In this document: positions 26,457 through 35,147 of the stretch, in pieces
Layout of the letters: each line of letters begins with the position of its first letter
How positions within the stretch are numbered: the stretch's first letter is position 1
Assembly: GCA_963783945.1 (NCBI GenBank)
Contig: CAWAPS010000024.1
Coordinates: 310,001-374,000 of the forward strand
DNA length: 64,000 nucleotides
DNA from: CAWAPS01 sp963783945
Lineage (GTDB): Bacteria; Actinomycetota; Acidimicrobiia; Acidimicrobiales; Palsa-688
Reading direction: 5' to 3'
Notes under the pieces: model-generated
Told to the model about the DNA's origin: nothing
The model's database searches: none
Seen by the model: only the letters and a program-made list of their open reading frames with translations
Translations under genes and position numbers: made by a program

Positions 26457-28904
26457 ATGGCGAACCAGGCTTTAGATGACATAAGAGTCCTCGATTTCAC
26501 GAGGGGTATGGCCGGGCCTCTGGCCACGATGGTGCTGGCCGATTACGGGGCCGAGGTCATCCGGGTCGAACCGCCTGATGGTGATCCATTGTGGGCGCGC
26601 CCTGGGTACCTTCTGTGGAACCGGGGCAAGAAGAGCATTGACCTGGACCTGCGCTCGCCGGCAGGGCAAGAGGCGGTCGTCGGTCTCGTCCAAGGCTGCG
26701 ACGTCGTCGTGGAGAGCTTCCGGCCCGGACAAGCCGATCGCCTCGGGATCGGCTACGAAAGCGTCTCCCTGTTGAACCCCTCGGTGGTCTACTGTTCCAT
26801 CTCGGCGTTCGGACAAGACGGCCCCTACAAGAACCTGAAACCGTACGACGGCATAGTCAACGCCAAGTCCGGACGGATGCACGACCAGGTCGGTCACTAC
26901 CGGAATCGCCCGATCTACCGGGCCGTGAACGATACGTCCTACCACACGGCCATGTTCGCGATACAGGGGATTCTGGCCGCCCTGCGGGTGGCCTGGATGA
27001 CAGGTGAGGGGCAGCACGTCAGCACCAGCCTGCTGCGGGGCATCACCGCGCCAAACAATCCCTGGCGCCGTTTCGACGGCGTACCCCTGCCCCCGGATCT
27101 GTATCCGGGGCAGAAGGAGACCGACGAGGTCCAGCGCGGCGAGTTGGTGCCAGACCGGCGCGAGGCCGACCCCTATACCGCTATCCCCTCGCAGCTCTGC
27201 ACCGAGTGCAAGGACGGCCGATGGATCATGCACGCCCATGTCCAGCCGGAGCTGTTCAAGGCCTGGATCCACACCGTTGGCTTCGATTGGATCTGGGACG
27301 ATCCGCGGTATCGAGGGGCACCGACGTCGTATCCGACGGACAAGGATCGGGTTGATCTGAATCTCCTCATCGTGAAACGGATGAGGGAAAAGACTGCGGC
27401 CGAGTGGATAAGCCTCTACACGGAGAACCCCGACTGCGCCGGCGAGATAATGCAAACGACGCAGGAGGCCCTCCACCATCCCCAATTCCGGGTCAACGGG
27501 CATGTCGTCTCCGTTACCGATCCGCGGGTCGGGCCGACGCAACAGGTGGGACCCTTCGTGAAGATGGGCGGAGCGCCCCCCGCCACGCCGAAGGCCGCCC
27601 CCATCCCCGGTCAGGACACCGAAGAGGTGCTATCGAGGCCGCTCGGGCCCCGCCAGCCGTTCCGTTTGCCCGGAGCGAAGCCGACCCGTCCGCTGGAGGG
27701 AGTCGTGATCCTCGAGCTGGCAACCTGGCTGGCTGCTCCGTTCGGGGGGGCCCTGCTTGCTGATCTGGGGGCCCGGATCATCAAACTCGAGCCACCCTCC
27801 GGTGATCCGTTCAGGCGAATGCTCACCAACGAAAATATGATCCGCACCATGCAGGGCAAAGAACCTCTCGCGGTAGATCTGAAAAGCAAAGCCGGGCAGG
27901 AGATCCTGCATCGCCTGGTCGAGAAGGCGGACGCCCTCTTCCACAACTTCCGCCCGGGTGCCCCGGAACGGCTCGGCGTCGACTACGAGAGCATCCGAAA
28001 GATCAAGCCCGACATCGTCTATATGCACGCCGCGTCCTACGGCTCCGTCGGCGAATACTCGAGGCGAGCAGCCTTCAATCCGACGATCGGGGCCTTTGCG
28101 GGAAACTCGGTCTTCCAGTCAGGCGAGGGCAACATCCCGATCGGGGACCAGTCGCCCGACCCTATCTCGGGCAGCGGCGTGGCGACGGGGATGATGCTGG
28201 GCCTGGCGGCACGCTGGCGCACCGGGCTGGGACAGTATGTCGAGACCACCATGATGAACTCGGTCGTCTACTGCAACTCCGACGACGCTCTCTCCTATGA
28301 CGGCAAACCGGCTCGCCATATCCCCGACCACCTTCAGCTCGGTCTGGAAGCCACCTACCGGATCTATGAAGCCTCGGACGGATGGGTCTTCCTGGCCGCC
28401 CCGTTCGACGCGGAGTTCAGCAGATTCTGCGCCGCTACCGGCCTCGGGCACCTCGCCCGCGACGCCCGGTTCGGGAGCGCGGCTCAGCGGTACGAAAACC
28501 GCGAGGAGCTGGCCGAAGCCTTGCAAGCCATGTTCGCAACCCGCTCGGCTGATGAGTGGGAGAGCGACCTGACTGCGGCCGATGTGGCGTGCGTGAGAGC
28601 CGACCGGACGGGACACCGGCGCTTTCTTCATGAGGACCCGCACAGCCGGGCGATCGATTTCATGGTCCCGACCCGGCACCCGTTGTTCGAGTCGCTCGGC
28701 ACGGAGGGCAGGTACTGGAGGCACGGACCGGTCTGCGACTTCTCGCTGACACCTTGCGACGCGGGCAAACCATTCGCGGATGTGGGCGAGATGACCGTAC
28801 CGATCATGCTCGAGCTCGGCTACTCGCCGGCAGAGATCGACCGGCTTTCCGAGGCGAACGTCATACGTGCGCCCTCCGGACGAGAGGATCTCATTCACAC
28901 ATAG
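26457..28904 (+). CDS. Fused tandem family III (CaiB/BaiF) CoA-transferase
   Basis: 815 residues made of two CaiB/BaiF domains in one chain. The first opens IRVLDFTRGMAGPLATMVLADYGAEVIRVE; the second begins near residue 414 with VVILELATWLAAPFGGALLADLGARIIKLE. Family III transferases move CoA from an acyl-CoA to a free acid through an active-site Asp; candidates are VNDTSYHTAM in domain 1 and SPDPISGSG in domain 2. Natural CaiB enzymes are interlaced dimers, so the fusion may make a pseudo-heterodimer. It is the first gene of an operon with the DUF35 and thiolase-like genes. A paralogous fusion is at 60132-62456. Confidence 0.9.
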   Translation: MANQALDDIRVLDFTRGMAGPLATMVLADYGAEVIRVEPPDGDPLWARPGYLLWNRGKKSIDLDLRSPAGQEAVVGLVQGCDVVVESFRPGQADRLGIGYESVSLLNPSVVYCSISAFGQDGPYKNLKPYDGIVNAKSGRMHDQVGHYRNRPIYRAVNDTSYHTAMFAIQGILAALRVAWMTGEGQHVSTSLLRGITAPNNPWRRFDGVPLPPDLYPGQKETDEVQRGELVPDRREADPYTAIPSQLCTECKDGRWIMHAHVQPELFKAWIHTVGFDWIWDDPRYRGAPTSYPTDKDRVDLNLLIVKRMREKTAAEWISLYTENPDCAGEIMQTTQEALHHPQFRVNGHVVSVTDPRVGPTQQVGPFVKMGGAPPATPKAAPIPGQDTEEVLSRPLGPRQPFRLPGAKPTRPLEGVVILELATWLAAPFGGALLADLGARIIKLEPPSGDPFRRMLTNENMIRTMQGKEPLAVDLKSKAGQEILHRLVEKADALFHNFRPGAPERLGVDYESIRKIKPDIVYMHAASYGSVGEYSRRAAFNPTIGAFAGNSVFQSGEGNIPIGDQSPDPISGSGVATGMMLGLAARWRTGLGQYVETTMMNSVVYCNSDDALSYDGKPARHIPDHLQLGLEATYRIYEASDGWVFLAAPFDAEFSRFCAATGLGHLARDARFGSAAQRYENREELAEALQAMFATRSADEWESDLTAADVACVRADRTGHRRFLHEDPHSRAIDFMVPTRHPLFESLGTEGRYWRHGPVCDFSLTPCDAGKPFADVGEMTVPIMLELGYSPAEIDRLSEANVIRAPSGREDLIHT

Positions 28905-28927
28905 CCGCACCCAGGCGAGGAGCGATC

Positions 28928-29368
28928 GTGACCAAATCCGAGAATCGGGCGTTGAGGCCGCGGCCCGTCCCCGACGACTTGTCTCAACCGTTCTGGGACG
29001 GAGTGACCGCTCACAACCTGGTCGTCCAGCGCTGCCGCAACTGCAAGAATTACGTCCACCCCCCCTATCCCGAGTGCACCCGCTGCCGCTCGAGCGACCT
29101 GACGTTCGAGCCCGTCAGCGGGCGGGGAACCATTTACGAACGGGTGATCGTCGAATCGCCGGTAGTCATCGGTTTCGAAAACGACGTACCCTATGCGTTC
29201 TTGCTGGTCGAACTGGCCGAGCAGGAGGAACTGCTGGTCGCGGGCAACCTGGTGGACGCTAGCCCTTACGAGGGGCGGATCGGCCGACCGGTCGAGGTGG
29301 TGTTCCGTCAGGACCACGACGGCTTCACCCTCCCCCTGTTCAAGCTGGTCGAGGAACCCGAGGGATGA
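28928..29368 (+). CDS. DUF35 Zn-ribbon/OB-fold protein
   Basis: 146 residues from GTG 28928, preceded by GAGGAG. A rubredoxin-like Zn ribbon (CRNCKNYVHPPYPECTRC) is followed by an OB fold (GRGTIYERVIVESPV, ENDVPYAFLLVELAE). DUF35 proteins bind the adjacent thiolase-like protein, sometimes feeding acyl-CoA as in ChsH2-Ltp2. Its stop overlaps the thiolase ATG as ATGA, consistent with translational coupling and a stable complex. Confidence 0.85.
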   Translation: MTKSENRALRPRPVPDDLSQPFWDGVTAHNLVVQRCRNCKNYVHPPYPECTRCRSSDLTFEPVSGRGTIYERVIVESPVVIGFENDVPYAFLLVELAEQEELLVAGNLVDASPYEGRIGRPVEVVFRQDHDGFTLPLFKLVEEPEG

Positions 29369-30546
29369 CGACGAGCGAGCAACGCAATCGGGTCGCCATC
29401 GTCGGGGTCGGTTACTCGAAGGTCGAACGCCGGAGCCCGCACACCCTCGGTCACCTGGCCGTAAGCGCGTGTACCGCGGCGCTCGACGACGCCGGCTTGA
29501 AAGGCTCCGATATTGACGGGGTGAGCAACTACCCGACCCCGTCGGGTCCCTTTGGGGTCGTCGTCGACGGTATCCACGTGGTCGGCGTGGAGTACATCTC
29601 CCAGGCGATGAGGCTCGACAATCTGAGGTGGTCGTGCTCGATAACGGGAGGCACCGTTTCCGCCGCCCTGGTCCAGGCTGTCCACGCTTTGACAGCCGGC
29701 GCCTGTAACTACGTGCTCGTGTGGCGGGCCATGCACAATCCCGTGGGGGCGTTCGGACGGATCAGCCAACCTCTGGTGGGAGGAAGCGGGCAGTTCACCG
29801 CCCCATGGGGCTTCGGCCACAACGTGATCCGGTTCGCCTTGCCGTACTCCCGCTACATGGCCAGATATGGGGCTAAGCGCGAGCATCTCGCCACCTTTAT
29901 GCTGCGTAACCGGGCCAACGCGGCCGACAACCCGGACGCGGTCTTCTTCCGCCGGCCCATCACGCTCGACGAGTACCTCGAGTCCCCCATGATTGCCGAG
30001 CCACTCAGTCTGCTCGATTGCGACATGCCCGTCGACGGCTGCGGGGCTCTGGTCCTCACCACCGCCGATCGAGCCCGCGATCTCGAGCAGCGGCCCGTCC
30101 ACGTGACGGGAGCGGCCAGCCTTGGACTGTCAACCCGGCGCTCGATCAACGTGACGCTCGAGAACATGATGGAGTCCGGGCGGCGCCTGGCTAACGCCCT
30201 GTGGGCGAGCGCCGGGCTGTCTTTCCGTGACATCACCCACGCCCATCTATACGACGGCTTCTCGTACTTTCCCTACCTGTGGCTCGAATGCTTCGGCTTC
30301 TGCCCGGAAGGTGAGGCGTACCTTGCCATCCAGGACGACACCACTACGCGGGACGGCAAACTTCCGCTCAACACCAGCGGCGGCGCCCTCGGAATGGGCC
30401 GTCTCCACGGAACTCCTCAAGTTATAGAGGCGGTTCTCCAGATACAGGGACGGGCTGGACCCCGCCAGATCGCCAATCCGGGGGTCGCCCTGGTGCAGAC
30501 CGGTGGCCCCGCCTACGTCTGCGGGGCGCTGGTGCTTAGTCCGTAG
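29365..30546 (+). CDS. Thiolase-like (SCP-x/lipid-transfer type) protein, module 1
   Basis: 393 residues. The thiolase fold is seen in VAIVGVGYSKVERRSPHTL, SVSAALV-like packing in CSITGGTVSAALVQAV, DCDMPVDGCGALVLTTADRA, THAHLYDGFSYFPYLWLE and a closing VALVQTGGPAYVCGALVLSP. This non-decarboxylating thiolase-like group includes aldolases that cleave hydroxyacyl-CoA side chains. A cysteine lies where the nucleophile would be (SCSITGG), by eye. It pairs with the DUF35 protein and CoA-transferase upstream. Confidence 0.85.
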   Translation: MTTSEQRNRVAIVGVGYSKVERRSPHTLGHLAVSACTAALDDAGLKGSDIDGVSNYPTPSGPFGVVVDGIHVVGVEYISQAMRLDNLRWSCSITGGTVSAALVQAVHALTAGACNYVLVWRAMHNPVGAFGRISQPLVGGSGQFTAPWGFGHNVIRFALPYSRYMARYGAKREHLATFMLRNRANAADNPDAVFFRRPITLDEYLESPMIAEPLSLLDCDMPVDGCGALVLTTADRARDLEQRPVHVTGAASLGLSTRRSINVTLENMMESGRRLANALWASAGLSFRDITHAHLYDGFSYFPYLWLECFGFCPEGEAYLAIQDDTTTRDGKLPLNTSGGALGMGRLHGTPQVIEAVLQIQGRAGPRQIANPGVALVQTGGPAYVCGALVLSP

Positions 30547-30551
30547 CCAGG

Positions 30552-31616
30552 GTGGATTCTACATCGGGTCGAGCACGAGTGGCCGTGGTCGGATACGGCC
30601 TGGGCGGGGCGGTGTTCCACGCACCTCTCATCGCCGCCACGGCGGGCCTGTCGCTCGATGCCATCGTCACGTCAGATCCCGGGCGCCAGGCTCAAGCCCG
30701 AGAAAGGTACCCGGGTGCGCGGGTCACTCCCACCGTTGCTGACCTGCTGCACCGCGCCGACGAGCTGGACCTGGTGGTGGTAACTGTTCCGAACCACTTT
30801 CACTTCGCCGTCACTGAGCAAGCCATAAAGGCCGGCATCTCCACCGTGGTGGACAAGCCGATCACGCCCACATCGGCCGAGGCCCGCGCCCTGGCTGGTA
30901 GCGCTCGATCCCGTGGCCTGAGCCTCATCCCGTATCACAACCGACGTTGGGACGGGGATTTCCTGACGGTCGCGGACATCCTGTCCCGGGGCCTGCTCGG
31001 AGAAATATCGAGATTTGAATCACGCTTCGAACGGTGGGCACCGGGACCGACGGCTTCCCGCCTCTGGAAGCAGGACCCGAACCTATCCGGGAACGGCATC
31101 CTCTTCGACCTCGGAAGCCATCTGGTCGATCAGGCCGTCCGGCTCTTCGGCCGCCCTTCCGCCGTCTACGCCGAATTGCTCCAGCACGACTCGCCCGTGG
31201 ACAACGACGCGTTCATGGCCATGCGCTATTCCGATGGGTTCGCCGCTCACCTGTGGGCGAGCAGCACCGCTGCTCAGCCCGGTCCGAGATTCCGGATCCT
31301 CGGGTTACAGGGTGCCTACGTCAAGTACGGCCTCGACCCCCAGGAAAACGCCCTTCGAGCGGGGCGGCTGCCAACCGAACCGCATTGGGGCGAGGAGCCC
31401 TCCCAGGCCTGGGGGCGGCTGGGCACTTCCGGCGCATTGGAAGCGATCACGACGCGGCCGGGCGCCTACCAGGACTTTTACCGGGGTGTTGCCGCTCATC
31501 TCCTGGAAGGCGCGCCGGCACCAGTGGACGTCGAAGACGCCATCGCCGGCCTCGAGGTGCTCGAAGCGGCGGTCGAATCGGCTAGATCCCGAACCGTTGT
31601 CGCCGTGGGTTATTAG
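30552..31616 (+). CDS. Gfo/Idh/MocA family oxidoreductase
   Basis: 354 residues. N-terminal Rossmann fold VAVVGYGLGGAVFHAPLI, the EKP-like triad in TVVDKPITPTSAEA (with Asp in place of Glu), and a C-terminal domain with YHNRRWDGDFLTV and GNGILFDLGSHLVDQAVRLFG. The family oxidises or reduces sugars, cyclitols or related alcohols with NAD(P). It follows the thiolase stop by 5 bp, so it is part of the operon. The start is a GTG. Confidence 0.85.
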   Translation: MDSTSGRARVAVVGYGLGGAVFHAPLIAATAGLSLDAIVTSDPGRQAQARERYPGARVTPTVADLLHRADELDLVVVTVPNHFHFAVTEQAIKAGISTVVDKPITPTSAEARALAGSARSRGLSLIPYHNRRWDGDFLTVADILSRGLLGEISRFESRFERWAPGPTASRLWKQDPNLSGNGILFDLGSHLVDQAVRLFGRPSAVYAELLQHDSPVDNDAFMAMRYSDGFAAHLWASSTAAQPGPRFRILGLQGAYVKYGLDPQENALRAGRLPTEPHWGEEPSQAWGRLGTSGALEAITTRPGAYQDFYRGVAAHLLEGAPAPVDVEDAIAGLEVLEAAVESARSRTVVAVGY

Positions 31617-31695
31617 CCCGCATCCTATCTATGCTTTCGCCATGGCTACGGTTGGTCGACTCTCGTCGAGGTAGCGGAAGGGACGGATCTCTGCA

Positions 31696-32334
31696 ATGGC
31701 GCCCCAGGTCACTGTGGTGGTGGTCGACGACCATCCGTTTTTTCGCGATGGGGTCTCGAGGGGACTGACCCTCGACGGTCGGGTGAAAGTGGTCGGCGAG
31801 GCCGGCAACGGGCGCGACGGATTGGCGGTGATCGAAAGGGAGATGCCCGACGTGGCCCTCGTCGATTTCCAGATGCCTGACATGGATGGGGCGGCGGTGG
31901 TGCACGCGCTACGCCGCGACGGCATCGAGACGAGGGTTTTGCTCGTTTCCGCTGTTACTGACGGCGCCGTCGTCTTTCGCGCCCTCGAAGAAGGAGCGGC
32001 CGGATACCTGTCCAAGGACTCATCACGTTCGGACATCATCGAAGCGGTGCTGACGGTGGCCCGGGGCGGCACCGTGGTTCCGGCCGACCTGGCGAGCGGG
32101 CTGGCTGACCAGATCCGGTTGAGGTCGAGGCAAGAGGCCCCAGTGCTAAGTGGCCGGGAGATGGAAGTGCTCCGAGGCTTCGCCCGGGGGCTGTCGATTC
32201 CTCAGCTCGCCCGCGAGCTTTACCTGGCGCCGAGCACGGTGAAGACTCACACCCAGCGCCTGTACGAAAAACTCGGAGTCTCAGATCGGGCGGCGGCGGT
32301 CGCCGCGGCTATGCGGCTCCAGTTGCTGGAATAG
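31696..32334 (+). CDS. NarL/LuxR-type response regulator
   Basis: 212 residues. Receiver domain with the acidic pocket in VVVDDHPFF, the phosphoacceptor Asp in VALVDFQMPDMDG and the Lys in GYLSKDSSR; LuxR-type helix-turn-helix at LSGREMEVLRGFARGLSIPQ and STVKTHTQRLYEKLGV. The histidine kinase follows 19 bp later, so they form one two-component system. The stimulus is unknown. Confidence 0.9.
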   Translation: MAPQVTVVVVDDHPFFRDGVSRGLTLDGRVKVVGEAGNGRDGLAVIEREMPDVALVDFQMPDMDGAAVVHALRRDGIETRVLLVSAVTDGAVVFRALEEGAAGYLSKDSSRSDIIEAVLTVARGGTVVPADLASGLADQIRLRSRQEAPVLSGREMEVLRGFARGLSIPQLARELYLAPSTVKTHTQRLYEKLGVSDRAAAVAAAMRLQLLE

Positions 32335-32353
32335 CAGGAAGGAAGCCGCCGGC

Positions 32354-33667
32354 GTGCCCGACCGCCCCCGAGGACTCGACCTGACGGACCTGCGCCGCGA
32401 CCCGCGGCTTTACGACATCCTGCTGGAGCACGCCTACCGTGGCATCAGGGTTCAGCTCCTCCTCCGGGGTGCGCTGGTCGTCTTCGTAGCCGTGACCGTC
32501 ATAGCGGTGCCCCCGCTGCATTACCGCGTAGCCTGCGAGATCACCGCCGGGCTCTATGCTTTATGGGCGGCGGCAGTGGTGTGGATGGCGCAACGGGGGG
32601 GCGAGCGCCCGGTGCGGTTCATCTGGCTGGCCCTGTTCGGCGACGTACTTGTCCTCGGGGTGCTGAGCCTGCTGGCCAGCGCGTCAGAACAGAGCTGGAC
32701 GACCGACGTCCTGGTGAACGGCTTCTTCCTCATCCCGATGCTCGCCACCACCCAGCTGAGGCCGGGGGTCGGCACCGCGGTCACGGCGCCAGCGGTCGCG
32801 GTCTATCTGGGGTCGCTCGTCGCCGCTCAACACGCCAACAGCGAACCCTGGGCGTCGATCATCCTGCGCACCGGGGTCCTGGCCGCTCTTAGCCTGGGCT
32901 GCGTGCTGCTATCGCAGATTCAGCGGTCCCGGGTGCTGACTATTGCCGGCCTCATATCGGACCGGACCAGGTTGATGGGTGACCTCGTCAACGTGGAGAC
33001 CCGGGCCCGCCAGGATCTCGCCGAGGAGCTTCATGACGGCGCACTGCAGTACGTGCTGGCGGCTAGGCAGGACCTGGAGGACGCCCGCCGGTACGGCGAC
33101 GCCGGGTCGTTTGATCGCATCGAGTTCGCGCTCAGGGAATCATCCGGACTGTTGCGTTCGAAGGTCAGCCAACTCCACCCCGCCGTTCTGGAAAAGTCCG
33201 GCCTGCTTCCCGCGCTCGAGGACCTGGTTCACACCACCGCCGGGCGGGGCGACTTCACGGTCGATCTCACAACCGGCGGATGGGAGGCTTCCGACAGGAC
33301 TTCGGTCGACCATCTCCTGTACTCAGCGGCGCGAGAGCTGCTGGCCAATGTAACCAAGCACGCTCGAGCCAGCCACGTGCACGTAGGCCTGGAGCGCGGA
33401 AACGGCCAGATTCGGCTATCCGTCGCCGACGACGGCGCGGGCGTGGATCCGGGCCTGCTCGAACGTCGTCTTGCTGATGGCCACATTGGAGTGATGTCTC
33501 AACGGGTGAGGGTAGAAGCGGCCGGAGGGAGCTTCAGCCTTCGGGCCGGCGCGCCGGGGACCATCGCCGAAGTGCAGCTGCCGGATCCTTCGCACACCGA
33601 ATCGGGGGCGCCGCCCGCCGGCGCCGGCACGGGCGGGCGAGAGGCGCTGAGCGTCGAGAAACACTGA
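32354..33667 (+). CDS. NarL-family sensor histidine kinase
   Basis: 437 residues from GTG 32354. Five to six hydrophobic segments span residues ~35-190 and form an integral-membrane sensor. A HisKA_3 box then carries the phosphoacceptor His in LAEELHDGALQYVL. The ATPase domain has SAARELLANVTKHARASH (N box) and VADDGAGVDPG. The last ~35 residues are a Gly/Ala/Pro tail. It partners the response regulator just upstream. Confidence 0.9.
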   Translation: MPDRPRGLDLTDLRRDPRLYDILLEHAYRGIRVQLLLRGALVVFVAVTVIAVPPLHYRVACEITAGLYALWAAAVVWMAQRGGERPVRFIWLALFGDVLVLGVLSLLASASEQSWTTDVLVNGFFLIPMLATTQLRPGVGTAVTAPAVAVYLGSLVAAQHANSEPWASIILRTGVLAALSLGCVLLSQIQRSRVLTIAGLISDRTRLMGDLVNVETRARQDLAEELHDGALQYVLAARQDLEDARRYGDAGSFDRIEFALRESSGLLRSKVSQLHPAVLEKSGLLPALEDLVHTTAGRGDFTVDLTTGGWEASDRTSVDHLLYSAARELLANVTKHARASHVHVGLERGNGQIRLSVADDGAGVDPGLLERRLADGHIGVMSQRVRVEAAGGSFSLRAGAPGTIAEVQLPDPSHTESGAPPAGAGTGGREALSVEKH

Positions 33668-33727
33668 TAGTAGATAAGCACCGCCGGTCCGCTGGGAAGC
33701 ACGGCCCAGGCGGCGCCCCATCGCCGG

Positions 33728-34315
33728 CTACCGATCCTCATCGGCGATCCACTTCTCGACACGGGGCGGCGCGGATTCCAGAGCAGCGAGTGCCTGATTC
33801 GGGGTGCTGGCCACCCGGATGATGTCGCGGTTGGCGTCCTTCAACAACCCTACGTCGACCATACGGTCGAGCTGTTGGACGAGAGGCTCCCAGAACCCGC
33901 CGACGTCGAGCAGGACGACCGGCTTCGAGTGCAGGCCGAGCTGGGTCCAGGTGGCCACCTCGGCCAGCTCTTCAAGGGTGCCGAGCCCGCCGGGAAGGGC
34001 CACGAACCCGTCTGACAGGTCGTACATGAGCTGCTTGCGCTGGTGCATGGAGCCGACCTCGTGCAGCACGCTCAGTCCGGTGTGGCCGACCTCCCGACTG
34101 AACAGCCCCACGGGAATGACCCCAACGACGCGGACGCCTCTGGCCAGGGCGGCGTCGGCCAGCTCGCCCATGAGCCCCACGCATCCCCCGCCGTACACCA
34201 GCTCCAGACGTCGTGTCGCGATGGCACCAGCCAGGTCGATAACGGCCTGGCGGAAGGTGGGATCAGTCGGGGTCGACGAACCGCAGAAGACGCAGAGTGA
34301 ATTCAGGATGGCCAC
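33728..34315 (-). CDS. TIGR00730 (LOG-like) Rossmann-fold protein
   Basis: 195 residues. Motifs of the LOG family are present: VFCGSSTPTDPTF at the start, VYGGGCVGLMGELADAAL, and PGGLGTLEELAEVATW. These enzymes hydrolyse nucleoside 5'-monophosphates, including cytokinin riboside phosphates. Length is normal. Convergent with the histidine kinase gene and divergent from GtrA. Confidence 0.9.
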   Translation of the reverse strand: MAILNSLCVFCGSSTPTDPTFRQAVIDLAGAIATRRLELVYGGGCVGLMGELADAALARGVRVVGVIPVGLFSREVGHTGLSVLHEVGSMHQRKQLMYDLSDGFVALPGGLGTLEELAEVATWTQLGLHSKPVVLLDVGGFWEPLVQQLDRMVDVGLLKDANRDIIRVASTPNQALAALESAPPRVEKWIADEDR

Positions 34316-34447
34316 TCCTGCAACCTAACCGGGCACCCGGCTCCTTCCAGCGAGCTCCGACGTGGACCCATCTCGACCCGTTGAGTTCACAGCCCGGACC
34401 GGCCGGGCTCACAGGTGCCGTTCGGCAACCGGCGCGACGCTCTCGCC

Positions 34448-35062
34448 ATGGCCCTCTCGGTGAACGACAAGCGGCTACCGCTGCTCGGTTTGGGGCGCCT
34501 CTGGATGCGCCGGCACCAGCTGTTGCGCTACGCCGGGGTGTCGGTGATCTCGACGGCAACGAGCCTGAGTGTCCTCGGACTGATGGTCGGGCTCGCCGGT
34601 GTGGGTGCGGGGCCGGCCAACCTGGCCGCGACCGCGGCGGGCACCGTGCCGAGCTACGAGCTGAACCGAAGGTGGGTCTGGTCACACCGGGACAAGCGGT
34701 CCATCGGACGCGAGGTTATTCCGTTCTGCGCGCTCAGCTTCGCCGGGCTGCTCCTCTCGACGATCGCCGTCATCGTGGCCGCCGCTCTTACCGTGCGAAG
34801 CGACCGGCTGGTGCGAACGGCGGCCGTACAGCTCGCCAGCGGCTTCGCCTACGGTTCGCTCTGGGTCGTGCAGTTCCTCGTGCTCGACCGTGTCCTCTTT
34901 GCCCGCAACTCCCGGCGGCGAGCCGGCGCGTCGACATCCCCTTCGGCCGAGACGGGCCAGGCTGCCATGGAAGCTTCCTACCACACGACATCCGCCGGGC
35001 CGGCTCCGTCAGGTCCTGGGGGGCTGAAAGATCGGGGCCGCCAGATCCCGACTTGGAAGTAG
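34448..35062 (+). CDS. GtrA-like membrane protein
   Basis: 204 residues from ATG 34448. Four membrane segments of the GtrA type (LLRYAGVSVISTATSLSVL; FCALSFAGLLLSTIAVIVAA) and the signature ELNRRWVWSHRDK. GtrA-like proteins are thought to flip lipid-linked sugars or support cell-wall polysaccharide synthesis. A ~40-residue polar tail follows the last helix. Confidence 0.8.
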   Translation: MALSVNDKRLPLLGLGRLWMRRHQLLRYAGVSVISTATSLSVLGLMVGLAGVGAGPANLAATAAGTVPSYELNRRWVWSHRDKRSIGREVIPFCALSFAGLLLSTIAVIVAAALTVRSDRLVRTAAVQLASGFAYGSLWVVQFLVLDRVLFARNSRRRAGASTSPSAETGQAAMEASYHTTSAGPAPSGPGGLKDRGRQIPTWK

Positions 35063-35147
35063 CCTTGACGCCGGGCGCCGGCGCCCTGTTCGGGAAGTAC
35101 CGGGCGGTCCGGCTCCGCTCCAGGTCAGCGACGGTAGGAGCGCTGGG

